Positions 44,679 through 53,552 of a stretch of 64,000 nucleotides of DNA are shown here, piece after piece. The notes below the pieces were generated by a model. It searched no databases and was not told where the DNA came from. It saw only the letters and a list, made by a program, of their open reading frames with translations. The first letter of the stretch is position 1, and each line of letters starts with the position of its first letter. This stretch comes from Burkholderia lata (GTDB taxonomy: Bacteria > Pseudomonadota > Gammaproteobacteria > Burkholderiales > Burkholderiaceae), in NCBI RefSeq assembly GCF_902499335.1, contig NZ_CABVQK010000016.1, positions 161,105 through 225,104 of the forward strand, read 5' to 3'. The position numbers and the translations under genes were made by a program.

Positions 44679-46016
44679 TCACGCAGCCTTCGCGTCGCGC
44701 TGCGCGAGTGCCGCGTCGATCGACGCGGCCGCGCGCTTGCCGTCCTGCACGGCCTGCACCGTGAGGTCGACGCCGCCCGTCGCCGCGCAGTCGCCGCCGG
44801 CCCACACATCGGGCCATCCAGTGCGCCCGTCCGCGTCCACCGCGATGCGCGCGCCGTCCGCCGTCAGCAGCGTGGCGTCGATGGCGTCCGGCACCAGCGT
44901 CTGGCCGATCGCCTTCAGCACCATGTCCGCATCGACGGTGAAGCGCTCGCCCGATGCCGCCTCGAACTCGACACCCGTCACCTGCCCGTTCGCGCCCGCC
45001 ATGCGCACGGGCTTCGCGTGCGTGACGAGCGTGACGCCGCTCTTCTGTGCGAACTCGCGCTCGGCCCACGTCGCGCTCATCGCGTCCACACCGCGCCGGT
45101 ACACCATCGTCACGCGCTCGGCGCCGAGCTTGCGGCTCTGCACCGCCGCATCGATGGCCGTATTGCCGCCGCCGATCACGACCACGCGCCGCCCGACCGG
45201 CACGTTCTCCAGCGCATCGGCCTGCCGCACCTGCTCGATGAAGTCGACCGCATTCATCACGCCGGCCAGTTGCTCCCCGTCGATCGCGAGCGCGCGCACG
45301 CCGCCGAGGCCCATCGCGAGAAACACCGCGTCGTGCTGCTCGCGCAGCGCGTCGAGCGTGATGTCGCGGCCAAGCGCGACGCCGGCTTTCAGCGTGATGC
45401 CGCCCACCGACAGCAGCCACTCGACTTCACGCTGAGCGAAATCGTCGACCGTCTTGTAGGCGGCGATCCCGTATTCGTTGAGGCCACCTGCCTTCGGGCG
45501 CGCGTCGAACAGCGTGACGCGGTGCCCGGCGAGCGCGAGCCGGTGCGCGCACGCGAGCCCGGCCGGCCCCGCACCGACCACCGCGACGTGGCGGCCCGTG
45601 TCGGGCGCGCGTGTGAAGCGCACCGCGCCGGTCTCCATCGCCCAGTCGGTTGCATGCCGCTGCAGCGCGCCGATCGCGACGGGCTGCGCATCCTGGTGGT
45701 TGCGCACGCATGCGCCCTCGCACAGGATCTCGGTCGGACACACGCGTGCGCACATCCCGCCCAGCGGATTCGCCGACAGGATGTCGGTCGCGGCGCCCTT
45801 CAGGTTGCCGTTGCCGATCTTGCGGATGAAGCTCGGGATGTCGATCTGCGTCGGGCAGGCCTGCACGCACGGCGCGTCGTAGCAGTAGTGGCAGCGGCTG
45901 GCGGCGGCCGCGGCGGCCGTCGGATCGAGCAGCGGCGCGATATCGGTGAATTCGCACGAGAGTTGCGTGGACGACAGGCGATGCGCGGCGATATCACCGG
46001 TTGGCTTGGTGGTCAT
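44679..46016 (-). CDS. preT: NAD-dependent dihydropyrimidine dehydrogenase, PreT subunit
   Basis: Subunit of 445 residues that accepts electrons from NADH (FAD) and passes them to PreA. The N-terminal Fe-S part reads 'CHYCYDAPCVQACPTQID', and two Rossmann folds follow ('VAVVGAGPAGLACAHRL' and 'RRVVVIGGGNTAIDAAV'). The protein is homologous to the small subunit of glutamate synthase. PreT and PreA together equal the N- and C-terminal parts of animal dihydropyrimidine dehydrogenase. Confidence 0.93.
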   Translation of the reverse strand: MTTKPTGDIAAHRLSSTQLSCEFTDIAPLLDPTAAAAAASRCHYCYDAPCVQACPTQIDIPSFIRKIGNGNLKGAATDILSANPLGGMCARVCPTEILCEGACVRNHQDAQPVAIGALQRHATDWAMETGAVRFTRAPDTGRHVAVVGAGPAGLACAHRLALAGHRVTLFDARPKAGGLNEYGIAAYKTVDDFAQREVEWLLSVGGITLKAGVALGRDITLDALREQHDAVFLAMGLGGVRALAIDGEQLAGVMNAVDFIEQVRQADALENVPVGRRVVVIGGGNTAIDAAVQSRKLGAERVTMVYRRGVDAMSATWAEREFAQKSGVTLVTHAKPVRMAGANGQVTGVEFEAASGERFTVDADMVLKAIGQTLVPDAIDATLLTADGARIAVDADGRTGWPDVWAGGDCAATGGVDLTVQAVQDGKRAAASIDAALAQRDAKAA

Positions 46017-46151
46017 ACGCGTTCCTTCGACTGGGTGGAGACAAAGCCGTCCCCGCCGGCTGTGAATGCACAGTCGGGGCGGTCATTCTTAGGAATGCTA
46101 CGGTCAGGCTGTCAGGCGTCGAGCAGCCTGCCGGCTGCTACGGTCCTGGCG

Positions 46152-47432
46152 TCATGAAGCCGGCTCGCATGCGCGCGACAGCATCGCGTGCAGCAGCACG
46201 TTCGCGCCGGCCTCGATCCATGCGGGCGTCGCGTCCTCGATCTCGTTGTGGCTGATGCCGTCGACACACGGCACGAACACCATCGACGTCGGCGCGACCT
46301 GCGCGAGGTAGCACGCATCGTGGCCGGCACCGGACACGATGTCGCGATGCGAGAAGCCGAAGCGGTCGGCCGCACTGCGCACGGCTTCCACACAGGCAGC
46401 GTCGAACGCGACCGGCTTGTAATAGAAAATCTGCTCGAGTTCGGTCTCGAGCCCGATGTCGGCTGCGATGCGCGCCACACCATCGCGCAATGTGGCATCC
46501 ATCTTCGCGAGCACCGCGTCGTCCGGATGACGGAAATCGACGGTGAAGAACACGCGGCCGGGAATCACGTTGCGCGAGTTCGGGTAGACCTGCATCATGC
46601 CGACCGTCGCGCAGCCGAACGGCGCATGATCGAGGCCGATCCGGTTGACGAGATCGACCACACGCGATGCGCCGAGCAGCGCGTCGCGGCGACGCGGCAT
46701 CGGCGTCGGCCCCGCGTGCGCTTCCTGGCCAGTGAACGTGATCTCGTACCAGCGCTGGCCCTGCGCGTCGGTCACGACACCGATCGTCTTGCACTCCGCC
46801 TCGAGAATCGGCCCCTGCTCGATATGCAGTTCGAACGCCGCATGCAGCTTGCGCCCGCCGCACGGCACGTCACCCGCGTAGCCGATGCGCGCCAGTTCCT
46901 CGCCGATCGTCTTGCCGTCCACGTCCTTGCGCGACAACCCGTATTCGAGCGGGAACACGCCCGCGAACACGCCGGAGGCGACCATCGCGGGCGCGAAGCG
47001 CGAGCCCTCTTCATTGGTCCAGATCACGACCTCGACCGGATGCTCGGTCTCGATGCCGTGATCGTTGAGACTGCGAATCACCTCGAGGCCGCCGAGCACG
47101 CCGTAGATGCCGTCGAAGCGGCCGCCCGTCGGCTGCGAATCCGCGTGCGAACCCGTGACGACCGGCGCCGCATCGGCCACGCGGCCCGCGCGGCGCATGA
47201 ACACGTTGCCCATCGTATCGACCGTCACCGTGCAGCCGGCGGCCTTCGCCCAGCTGACGATCAGGTCACGGCCGGCCTTGTCGAGATCGGTCAGCGCGAG
47301 GCGGCACACGCCGCCCTTCGGCGTCGCGCCGATCTTCGCGACTTCCATCAGGCTTTCCCACAACCGCTTGCCGTCGACCTTGATCGACGTGTCGAAAGCT
47401 GCCCGCTTCACTGTTTCCGATACCGCGTCCAT
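46152..47432 (-). CDS. N-carbamoyl-amino-acid hydrolase / beta-ureidopropionase (M20 family)
   Basis: Metal-dependent hydrolase of 426 residues that removes the carbamoyl group from N-carbamoyl-beta-alanine or a related carbamoyl amino acid, giving CO2 and ammonia. Binuclear-site motifs are 'GSHADSQPTGGRFDG' and 'VIWTNEEGSRF', with 'ELHIEQGP' further on. It is the third step of the reductive pyrimidine pathway and is the first gene of the minus-strand series. AGGAG precedes the ATG at 47432. The allantoate amidohydrolase branch of this family is an alternative. Confidence 0.9.
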   Translation of the reverse strand: MDAVSETVKRAAFDTSIKVDGKRLWESLMEVAKIGATPKGGVCRLALTDLDKAGRDLIVSWAKAAGCTVTVDTMGNVFMRRAGRVADAAPVVTGSHADSQPTGGRFDGIYGVLGGLEVIRSLNDHGIETEHPVEVVIWTNEEGSRFAPAMVASGVFAGVFPLEYGLSRKDVDGKTIGEELARIGYAGDVPCGGRKLHAAFELHIEQGPILEAECKTIGVVTDAQGQRWYEITFTGQEAHAGPTPMPRRRDALLGASRVVDLVNRIGLDHAPFGCATVGMMQVYPNSRNVIPGRVFFTVDFRHPDDAVLAKMDATLRDGVARIAADIGLETELEQIFYYKPVAFDAACVEAVRSAADRFGFSHRDIVSGAGHDACYLAQVAPTSMVFVPCVDGISHNEIEDATPAWIEAGANVLLHAMLSRACEPAS

Positions 47433-47788
47433 TCGTATCGCTCCTGTGGGGTCGGTGATGTCGTCAGCCCGGTCTGTGCCGGTGCGTGTCCTGCCTGTTT
47501 CGGGGCAACGCCGCCCAAGCGCGGTGCATGCCCAGATCGTTCGCGAAGATCGTCCGACGAATCGGGATGAAAGGTTTTTGCCGTTCGTCGAATCCTGTCC
47601 GATTGGACAGGTTTTAGACGATCAAAATGACCAAATCAATGTCTTTCTTGCGTGAGTGAATAGAGCGAGAAACGTGCCATCGCAACGCAGCATGACAATG
47701 AATGCGCCATGTCCGCACACGTGCGTTCGATGCGAATCAGCGGCTAGAATGAAGCCCAACGCGGCACGCCCGCCGCGCGAGGGCAACG
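47433..47788. other. Divergent spacer of the pyrimidine operon and its TetR gene
   Basis: About 350 bases without a gene. Around 47590-47660 it is AT-richer and contains the dyad listed at 47594. Promoters for the hydrolase operon (left) and the TetR gene (right) must lie here. Confidence 0.5.
47594..47611. promoter_or_regulatory. Perfect dyad, candidate operator of the RutR-like regulator
   Basis: CCTGTCC-N4-GGACAGG, a perfect 7-4-7 inverted repeat in the divergent spacer, 160 bases from the hydrolase start and 178 from the TetR start. It does not match the RutR consensus closely, so the link to the adjacent regulator is inferred from position and symmetry. Confidence 0.5.
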
Positions 47789-48481
47789 ATGACACATGAC
47801 GAGGCGGCAACCGACGCCACCGACAGCGACGAAACGCCCGCGCCTTTGCGGCGACGCAAGGCGCACATCCGCGAGTCCAACGAAGCGCATCTGCTCGCCT
47901 GTGCGGAGGCCGTGTTCGCGGAACGCGGGCTCGACGGTGCGAGCACCGCGATGATCGCGGAGCGCGCCGGCCTGCCGAAAGCCAACCTGCATTACTACTT
48001 CCCGACGAAGCTCGCGTTGTACCGCCGCGTACTTGACGACCTGTTCGAAGACTGGCATCGCGCGGCCGGCACATTCGAAGCCGACGACGATCCGGTGGTA
48101 GCGATCCGCGGCTATGTGCGCGCGAAGATGGCGCTGTCGCGGCGGCGCCCGCTCGGCTCGAAGGTCTGGGCCAACGAGATCATCCACGGCGCGGAGCACA
48201 TGCAGGACATCCTGTCGGAACGCGTGAAGCCGTGGTTCGATACGCGCGTGAAGGTCATCGACGGCTGGATCGCCCGCGGGCTGCTCGCGCCGATCGACGC
48301 ACATGCGCTGATGTACCTGATCTGGGCAACCACGCAGCACTACGCGGATTTCGATGCGCAGATCCGCGCGCTGAGCGGCAAGCGTACGTTCACGCAGAAA
48401 GCGTTCGACGAGAAGACCGAGCAGGTCGTGCAGCTTGTGATTCGCGCGTGCGGGGCGGTGTCGCCGCACGCGAAGGCGTAG
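47789..48481 (+). CDS. TetR-family regulator, RutR-like
   Basis: Repressor of 230 residues. After a 25-residue hydrophilic head, the helix-turn-helix ('GASTAMIAERAGLPKANLHYYF') and the ligand domain including 'RRPLGSKVWANEIIHGAEHM' resemble RutR, the uracil-responsive regulator of E. coli. The gene is divergent from the hydrolase-PreTA operon. It should sense uracil or thymine and control that operon (inferred). Confidence 0.85.
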   Translation: MTHDEAATDATDSDETPAPLRRRKAHIRESNEAHLLACAEAVFAERGLDGASTAMIAERAGLPKANLHYYFPTKLALYRRVLDDLFEDWHRAAGTFEADDDPVVAIRGYVRAKMALSRRRPLGSKVWANEIIHGAEHMQDILSERVKPWFDTRVKVIDGWIARGLLAPIDAHALMYLIWATTQHYADFDAQIRALSGKRTFTQKAFDEKTEQVVQLVIRACGAVSPHAKA

Positions 48482-48501
48482 CGCGACAACGCGATCCGCC
48501 C

Positions 48502-48546
48502 AAAACAAAACGGGTATCGCACAGGTGTTTCCCGTTCGATACCCGT
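48502..48546 (-). terminator. Terminator of the thiolase operon
   Basis: A perfect 10-bp stem (ACGGGTATCG / CGATACCCGT) with a 17-base loop; on the minus strand it is followed by TTTTGTTTT. It lies 36 bases beyond the thiolase stop. It may also end the convergent TetR transcript, but no T-run exists on that side. Confidence 0.7.
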
Positions 48547-48581
48547 CGTACGCATCGCTGCGTGCGGCTACGCGTGATGCG

Positions 48582-49772
48582 TTACGCGATGCGCTCGATC
48601 GCGATCGCGGTCGCCTCGCCACCGCCGATACACAGCGACGCAACGCCGCGCTTCATGCCGTACGTTTCGAGCGCGGCCAGCAGCGTCACCATCACGCGCG
48701 CACCCGATGCGCCGATCGGATGGCCGAGCGCACACGCGCCGCCGTGCACGTTGACCTTCTCGTGCGGCAAGTCGAGATCGCGCATCGCGGCCATCGGCAC
48801 CACCGCGAATGCTTCGTTGATCTCGAACAGGTCGACATCGCGGAGGTTCCAGCCGGTTTTCTCCGACAGCTTGCGCAGCGCGCCGATCGGCGCGGTTGCA
48901 AACAGGCCCGGTTTGTCCGCGTAAGTCGAATGCCCGACGATCACGGCCTTCGGCGTGAGGCCCAGGCGCTCGGCTTCCGAGCGGCGCATCATCACGAGCG
49001 CGGCCGCGCCGTCCGAGATCGACGACGCATTGGCGGCCGTCACCGTGCCACCGTCGCGGAAGGCCGGCTTCAGCGTCGGGATCTTGTCGAGCTTCGCGTT
49101 GCCCGGCTGTTCATCGATCGACACGACGGTTTCGGTCTTGCCCGCCTTCACGGTCACCGGCGCGATCTCCGACACGAAATGCCCTTCGGCGATCGCGCGT
49201 TGCGCGCGCGTCAGCGATGCGATCGCGAACGCATCCTGTGCCTCGCGCGTGAACTGGTACGCCTGCGCGCAATCCTCGGCGAACGTGCCCATCAGGCGGC
49301 CCTTCTCGTACGCGTCCTCGAGCCCGTCGAGGAACATGTGGTCGAGCACCTGCCCGTGACCCATCCGCATCCCCGCACGCGCCTTCGGCAGCAGGTACGG
49401 CGCATTCGTCATGCTCTCCATCCCGCCCGCGACGGCTACACCTGCCGAACCCGCCAGCAGCAGGTCGTGCGCGAACATCGCGGCCTTCATCCCCGAGCCG
49501 CACATCTTGTTGACCGTGGTCGCACCCGCCGCGAGCGGCAGCCCGGCCTTCAGCGCGGCCTGCCGCGCCGGCGCCTGGCCCTGGCCCGCCGGCAGCACGC
49601 AGCCGAACACGATTTCATCGATACGCTCGGCCGGCACGTTCGCGCGCTCGAGCGCCGCGCGAATCGCTACCGCGCCAAGGTCGCTCGCGCTGGCTGCCGC
49701 CAGGTCGCCCTGAAAACCACCCATCGGCGTACGCGCCGTACCAACGATTACGATCGGATCCTGAGTCGTCAT
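48582..49772 (-). CDS. Acetyl-CoA acyltransferase (thiolase)
   Basis: Thiolase of 396 residues that cleaves or forms beta-ketoacyl-CoA. The acyl-accepting cysteine is C91 in 'VNKMCGSGMKAA'; the second catalytic pair is the histidine in 'GGACALGHPIGASGAR' and the cysteine in 'SLCIGGGEATA'. It resembles AtoB/PhaA. It lies 18 bases after the dehydrogenase and with the ligase forms a beta-oxidation set on one strand. Confidence 0.93.
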   Translation of the reverse strand: MTTQDPIVIVGTARTPMGGFQGDLAAASASDLGAVAIRAALERANVPAERIDEIVFGCVLPAGQGQAPARQAALKAGLPLAAGATTVNKMCGSGMKAAMFAHDLLLAGSAGVAVAGGMESMTNAPYLLPKARAGMRMGHGQVLDHMFLDGLEDAYEKGRLMGTFAEDCAQAYQFTREAQDAFAIASLTRAQRAIAEGHFVSEIAPVTVKAGKTETVVSIDEQPGNAKLDKIPTLKPAFRDGGTVTAANASSISDGAAALVMMRRSEAERLGLTPKAVIVGHSTYADKPGLFATAPIGALRKLSEKTGWNLRDVDLFEINEAFAVVPMAAMRDLDLPHEKVNVHGGACALGHPIGASGARVMVTLLAALETYGMKRGVASLCIGGGEATAIAIERIA

Positions 49773-49790
49773 GATTCGCTTCCTCCAGTG

Positions 49791-50558
49791 TCAGCGCGGT
49801 GCCATGCGCAACGCGCCATCGAGACGGATAACTTCGCCGTTCAGCATCGTGTTCTCGGCGATGTGGCGCACCAGCGCCGCAAATTCTTCCGGGCGGCCGA
49901 GCCGCGGCGGGAACGGCACGCTCTTGCCGAGCGCGTCCTGCACGTCCTGCGGCATGCCGGCCATCATCGGCGTCGCGAAGATGCCCGGCGCGACCGTCAC
50001 GACACGAATGCCGAACCGTGCGAGCTCGCGCGCGATCGGCAGCGTCATGCCCACCACGCCGCTCTTCGACGCCGCATATGCGGCCTGCCCGATCTGCCCG
50101 TCGAACGCCGCGACCGACGCGGTGTTGACGATCACGCCGCGCTCGCCTTCCGCGTCGGCGTCCTGCTTCGACATCGCTTCGGCGGCCAGCCGGATCATGT
50201 TGAACGTGCCGACCAGATTGATCGACACCGCGCGCGCGAAACGATCGAGCGAGTGCGGGCCGTCGCGGCCCACCACCTTCTCGCCCGGCGCGACGCCCGC
50301 GCAGTTCACGAGCGCGTCGATGCGACCGAACGCGTCATGCGCCGCGGCGACGGCCGCCTGGCCGTCGGCTTCGCTCGTCACGTCGGTCTTCACGAAGCGT
50401 GCGGCAGCGCCGAGTTCGTGCGCGAGGCCCGCACCAGCCTCTTCGTTGACGTCCAGCAGCACGGCCTTGCCGCCTTCCGCGACCACCATGCGCGCCACCG
50501 CGGCGCCGAGGCCCGAACCGGCGCCCGTGATCAGAAAAACACGATCCTTGATATCCAT
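49791..50558 (-). CDS. 3-hydroxyacyl-CoA dehydrogenase, SDR family
   Basis: Short-chain dehydrogenase of 255 residues. The NAD-binding motif TGxxxGxG is at 11-18, the catalytic tetrad includes S148, Y161 and K165, and 'NCAGVAPGEKVVG' is as in type-II 3-hydroxyacyl-CoA dehydrogenases (HSD17B10-like). The start is set at 50558 (MDIKDRVFLITG); the in-frame extension overlaps the ligase gene. It sits between acyl-CoA ligase and thiolase, in the order of the pathway. Confidence 0.92.
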   Translation of the reverse strand: MDIKDRVFLITGAGSGLGAAVARMVVAEGGKAVLLDVNEEAGAGLAHELGAAARFVKTDVTSEADGQAAVAAAHDAFGRIDALVNCAGVAPGEKVVGRDGPHSLDRFARAVSINLVGTFNMIRLAAEAMSKQDADAEGERGVIVNTASVAAFDGQIGQAAYAASKSGVVGMTLPIARELARFGIRVVTVAPGIFATPMMAGMPQDVQDALGKSVPFPPRLGRPEEFAALVRHIAENTMLNGEVIRLDGALRMAPR

Positions 50559-50580
50559 TCGCAGTCCGTACAGGTTGTAT

Positions 50581-52248
50581 TCAGGGTTGAGCGACCTTCT
50601 CGGCTTCCATCTTGCGCAATACGAAGCGCTGGATCTTGCCGCTCGGGGTTTTCGGCAGCGCATCGACGAAGTCGATCGCGCGAGGATAGGCGTGAGCGGA
50701 CAGCCGCCGCTTCACGTGCAGGCTCAGTTCCTCGGCCAGTGCCGGCGTGCCGTCGTAGTCTTTCGACAGCACGACGAACGCCTTGACGATCTCCGTGCGC
50801 TCCGCATCGGGCACGCCGATGACGGCGGCCTCGCTCACGGCCGGATGCTCGATCAGCGCGCTTTCCACGTCGAACGGGCCGATCCGGTAGCCGGACGACG
50901 TGATCACGTCGTCCGCGCGGCCGATGAAGCTCACGGTGCCGTCCGGCTCCAGCTCGACGTTGTCGCCGGTCCGGTAATAGCCGCCCGCGATCGCCGGCGT
51001 GTCCTGCTGCCAGTAGCCGTGGAACCACAGCAGCGGCGAGCGAGCGATGTCGATCGCGAGGTTGCCGGGCTCGCCGGGGCCGAGCTCGCGGCTCGCCTCG
51101 TCGAGCACCGCGACACGATAGCCGGGCATCGCAAAGCCTGCCGAGCCGGCGTGGACCACATGCGCGAGGCCGTGGTGGTTGTTCACGACCATCCCGAGTT
51201 CAGTCTGGCCGTAGTGATCGTAAATCGGCGCGCCGAGTGCCGCGTCGAACCAGCGCACGACTTCCGGATTCAGCGGTTCGCCCGCGCTGCTGACCACGCG
51301 CAGCTTGCCCTTCAGCCTCGCCGCCGCTTCCGTCCCGGCCGCCATCAGCATCCGGTAGGCAGTCGGCGAGCCGGCGAGGCTCGTGATCCCGAGGCGTTCG
51401 ATCACGTCGTACGTGCTGTCGACCGTGAAACCGCCCTCGTAGAGCGTCGTCGCGTGGCCGAGCAGCAGCGGGCCCGTGATCGCGTAATAGAGGCCGTACG
51501 CCCACCCCGGATCGGCGATGTTCCAGAACCGGTCGCCAGCACGCAGGTCCACTGCTTCGCGCATGTAGGCACCGAACGCAAGCAGCGCGCGCAGCGGCAC
51601 CGGCACGCCTTTCGGCAAACCCGTCGTACCCGACGTCGACATCATCATGAACAGGTCCGTGCCCTTGCGCGGCACCGGTTCGAACGTGTCGGACTGCGCC
51701 TCGAGCGCCGAGCGGAAATCGATGTCGCGTTCCGGCAGCGTCTCGCCCGGCTCGCGCACCGTCGCAACGGGCGGGCAACCGGCGATCTCGTCGAGCTTCG
51801 CGCGATTCGCGACGTTGGTCACGACCAGGCGCGCGTCGCTCATGCGCAGCCGGTGCTCGATCGCTTTCGGGCCGAACGCGGTGAACAGCGGCTGGTAGAC
51901 GGCGCCCGCGCGCCACGTGCCGAGGATCGTCGCGACGAGTTCGGACGTGCGCGGCAGCAGGCCCGCCACCACGTCGCCTGGCTTCACGCCCTGTGCGACC
52001 AGCAGGTTCGCGACGCGTGCCGACAGCGCCTTCATCTGCGCAAACGTGTAGCTGCGGTGCTGCCCGCCGGCGTCGATCCAGTCGAGCGCAATCGCGTCCG
52101 CCGATGCGTGCCGGTCGCAGCATTCCACGCACGCGTTCAGGCCGCGCTCCAGGTCGCCGTGCAGTTGCAGCGCGGCGGTCTCGATACTGAACCGGGCGAC
52201 GGCGTCGGCGTAGGCCGGCACCGCCCGGGCGGTAGCTCCATCAGGCAT
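50581..52248 (-). CDS. AMP-dependent acyl-CoA ligase
   Basis: Ligase of 555 residues that activates a carboxylic acid with ATP and CoA. The P-loop 'MSTSGTTGLPKG' spans about 203-214, 'YDHYGQTELGM' is the adenylate motif, and the catalytic lysine is in 'KTPSGKIQRFVLR' near the end. The chain most resembles medium-chain or propionate/benzoate-type ligases. It heads the three-gene operon and is divergent from the AraC regulator. Confidence 0.9.
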   Translation of the reverse strand: MPDGATARAVPAYADAVARFSIETAALQLHGDLERGLNACVECCDRHASADAIALDWIDAGGQHRSYTFAQMKALSARVANLLVAQGVKPGDVVAGLLPRTSELVATILGTWRAGAVYQPLFTAFGPKAIEHRLRMSDARLVVTNVANRAKLDEIAGCPPVATVREPGETLPERDIDFRSALEAQSDTFEPVPRKGTDLFMMMSTSGTTGLPKGVPVPLRALLAFGAYMREAVDLRAGDRFWNIADPGWAYGLYYAITGPLLLGHATTLYEGGFTVDSTYDVIERLGITSLAGSPTAYRMLMAAGTEAAARLKGKLRVVSSAGEPLNPEVVRWFDAALGAPIYDHYGQTELGMVVNNHHGLAHVVHAGSAGFAMPGYRVAVLDEASRELGPGEPGNLAIDIARSPLLWFHGYWQQDTPAIAGGYYRTGDNVELEPDGTVSFIGRADDVITSSGYRIGPFDVESALIEHPAVSEAAVIGVPDAERTEIVKAFVVLSKDYDGTPALAEELSLHVKRRLSAHAYPRAIDFVDALPKTPSGKIQRFVLRKMEAEKVAQP

Positions 52249-52391
52249 GCGTGTCTCCTGTGCGTTATGGCCGCCGTCGAGCCGGGGCGCGACGGGGATA
52301 GTTCGATAGTAGACAGCCCGTACATTGCAATCAATGACAAACAGAATCTAGAATCGTGATCGCTTTTGCCATGTCGGGAGGATGCAGGAAA

Positions 52392-53411
52392 ATGGGGCCG
52401 CAGATGATTTCGCCGGATTTCGTCGACGACGCGCTCGCGTGCCTGCGCCGGCAAGGCCTGCCGACGGAGCCCGTGCTGCGCGCCGCTGGCCTGCCGGCCG
52501 CCGTGCGCGAGCCCGTCACGCCGCAGCAGTACGGCCGGCTGTGGCTCGCGATCGCCGGTGCGCTCGACGACGAGTTCTTCGGGCTCGCCGCGCGCCCGAT
52601 GCGGCGCGGCAGCTTCACGCTGTTGTGCCATGCGGTGCTGCACGCCGGCACGCTCGACAAGGCGCTGCGGCGCGCGCTGCAATTCCTGCGCGTGGTGCTG
52701 GACGAGCCGCACGGTGAGCTCGTCGTGGCCGACGGGCAGGCGCAGATCGTGCTGACACAAACGGGCGCGCCCTACCCGGCGTTCGCGTACCGGACGTTCT
52801 GGTTGATCCTCCTTGGCGTCGCATGCTGGCTGATCGGCCGACGCATCCCGCTGCAGCGCATCGACTTCGCGTGCCCGAGCCCCGACCAGCGCAGCGACTA
52901 TCACCAGTTCTTCGGCGTGCCCGTGCATTTCGACCGGCCCGACAGCCGGCTCACGTTCAACGCCGCGTACCTCGCGCTGCCGACGATCCGCTCCGAGCAG
53001 GCGCTGAAGACCTTCCTGCGCGGCGCGCCCGGCAACCTGCTCGTCCGCTACCGGCACGATACGGGCTGGGTCTCGAAGACGCGCGCGCAGCTGAAAACGC
53101 TGCCGGCCGCGGAATGGCCCGACTTCGATACGCTGGCCGTGCGCCTCGGCACGACGCCCGCGACGCTTCGGCGGCGTCTGCGCAGTGAAGGGCAAAGCTT
53201 CGCGGCAATCAAGGACGAGCTGCGCGGCGCGCTGGCCCAGTCGCTGCTGCGCGGGGATGCGCTCAGCGTCGCGGAGATCGCAGTCGAGCTCGGTTTCACC
53301 GAGCCGAGCGCGTTTCATCGCGCGTTCCGGAAATGGACGGGCACGAGCCCCGGCGCGTTCCGGCGGGACGTGCATGCGGCGGAGGCGGAACCGGGGGGTG
53401 CGAGCGGATGA
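52392..53411 (+). CDS. AraC-family transcriptional regulator
   Basis: Regulator of about 339 residues. The N-terminal Arabinose_bd-like sensing domain (about 10-195) has 'FGLAARPMRRGSFTLLCHAV', and the C-terminal double helix-turn-helix (about 240-335) has 'TPATLRRRLRSEG' and 'VAEIAVELGFTEPSAFHRAFRKW'. This OruR/ArgR-like architecture is common beside fatty-acid genes. GGGAGG ten bases before the ATG at 52392 favours that start over 52356. It probably activates the divergent ligase operon. Confidence 0.87.
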   Translation: MGPQMISPDFVDDALACLRRQGLPTEPVLRAAGLPAAVREPVTPQQYGRLWLAIAGALDDEFFGLAARPMRRGSFTLLCHAVLHAGTLDKALRRALQFLRVVLDEPHGELVVADGQAQIVLTQTGAPYPAFAYRTFWLILLGVACWLIGRRIPLQRIDFACPSPDQRSDYHQFFGVPVHFDRPDSRLTFNAAYLALPTIRSEQALKTFLRGAPGNLLVRYRHDTGWVSKTRAQLKTLPAAEWPDFDTLAVRLGTTPATLRRRLRSEGQSFAAIKDELRGALAQSLLRGDALSVAEIAVELGFTEPSAFHRAFRKWTGTSPGAFRRDVHAAEAEPGGASG

Positions 53412-53552
53412 TGCCGAAGGCCGTCGTCAACCGGCGTGCACGGCCGACACGGAAACGCTCACGCGGCGCTGATACGATGCGATCTGCCAACTGCCGTTCG
53501 TTATCGATAGTCGACGGCAAGCACCCGACCCACCATCACCGCTCCCGCACCG

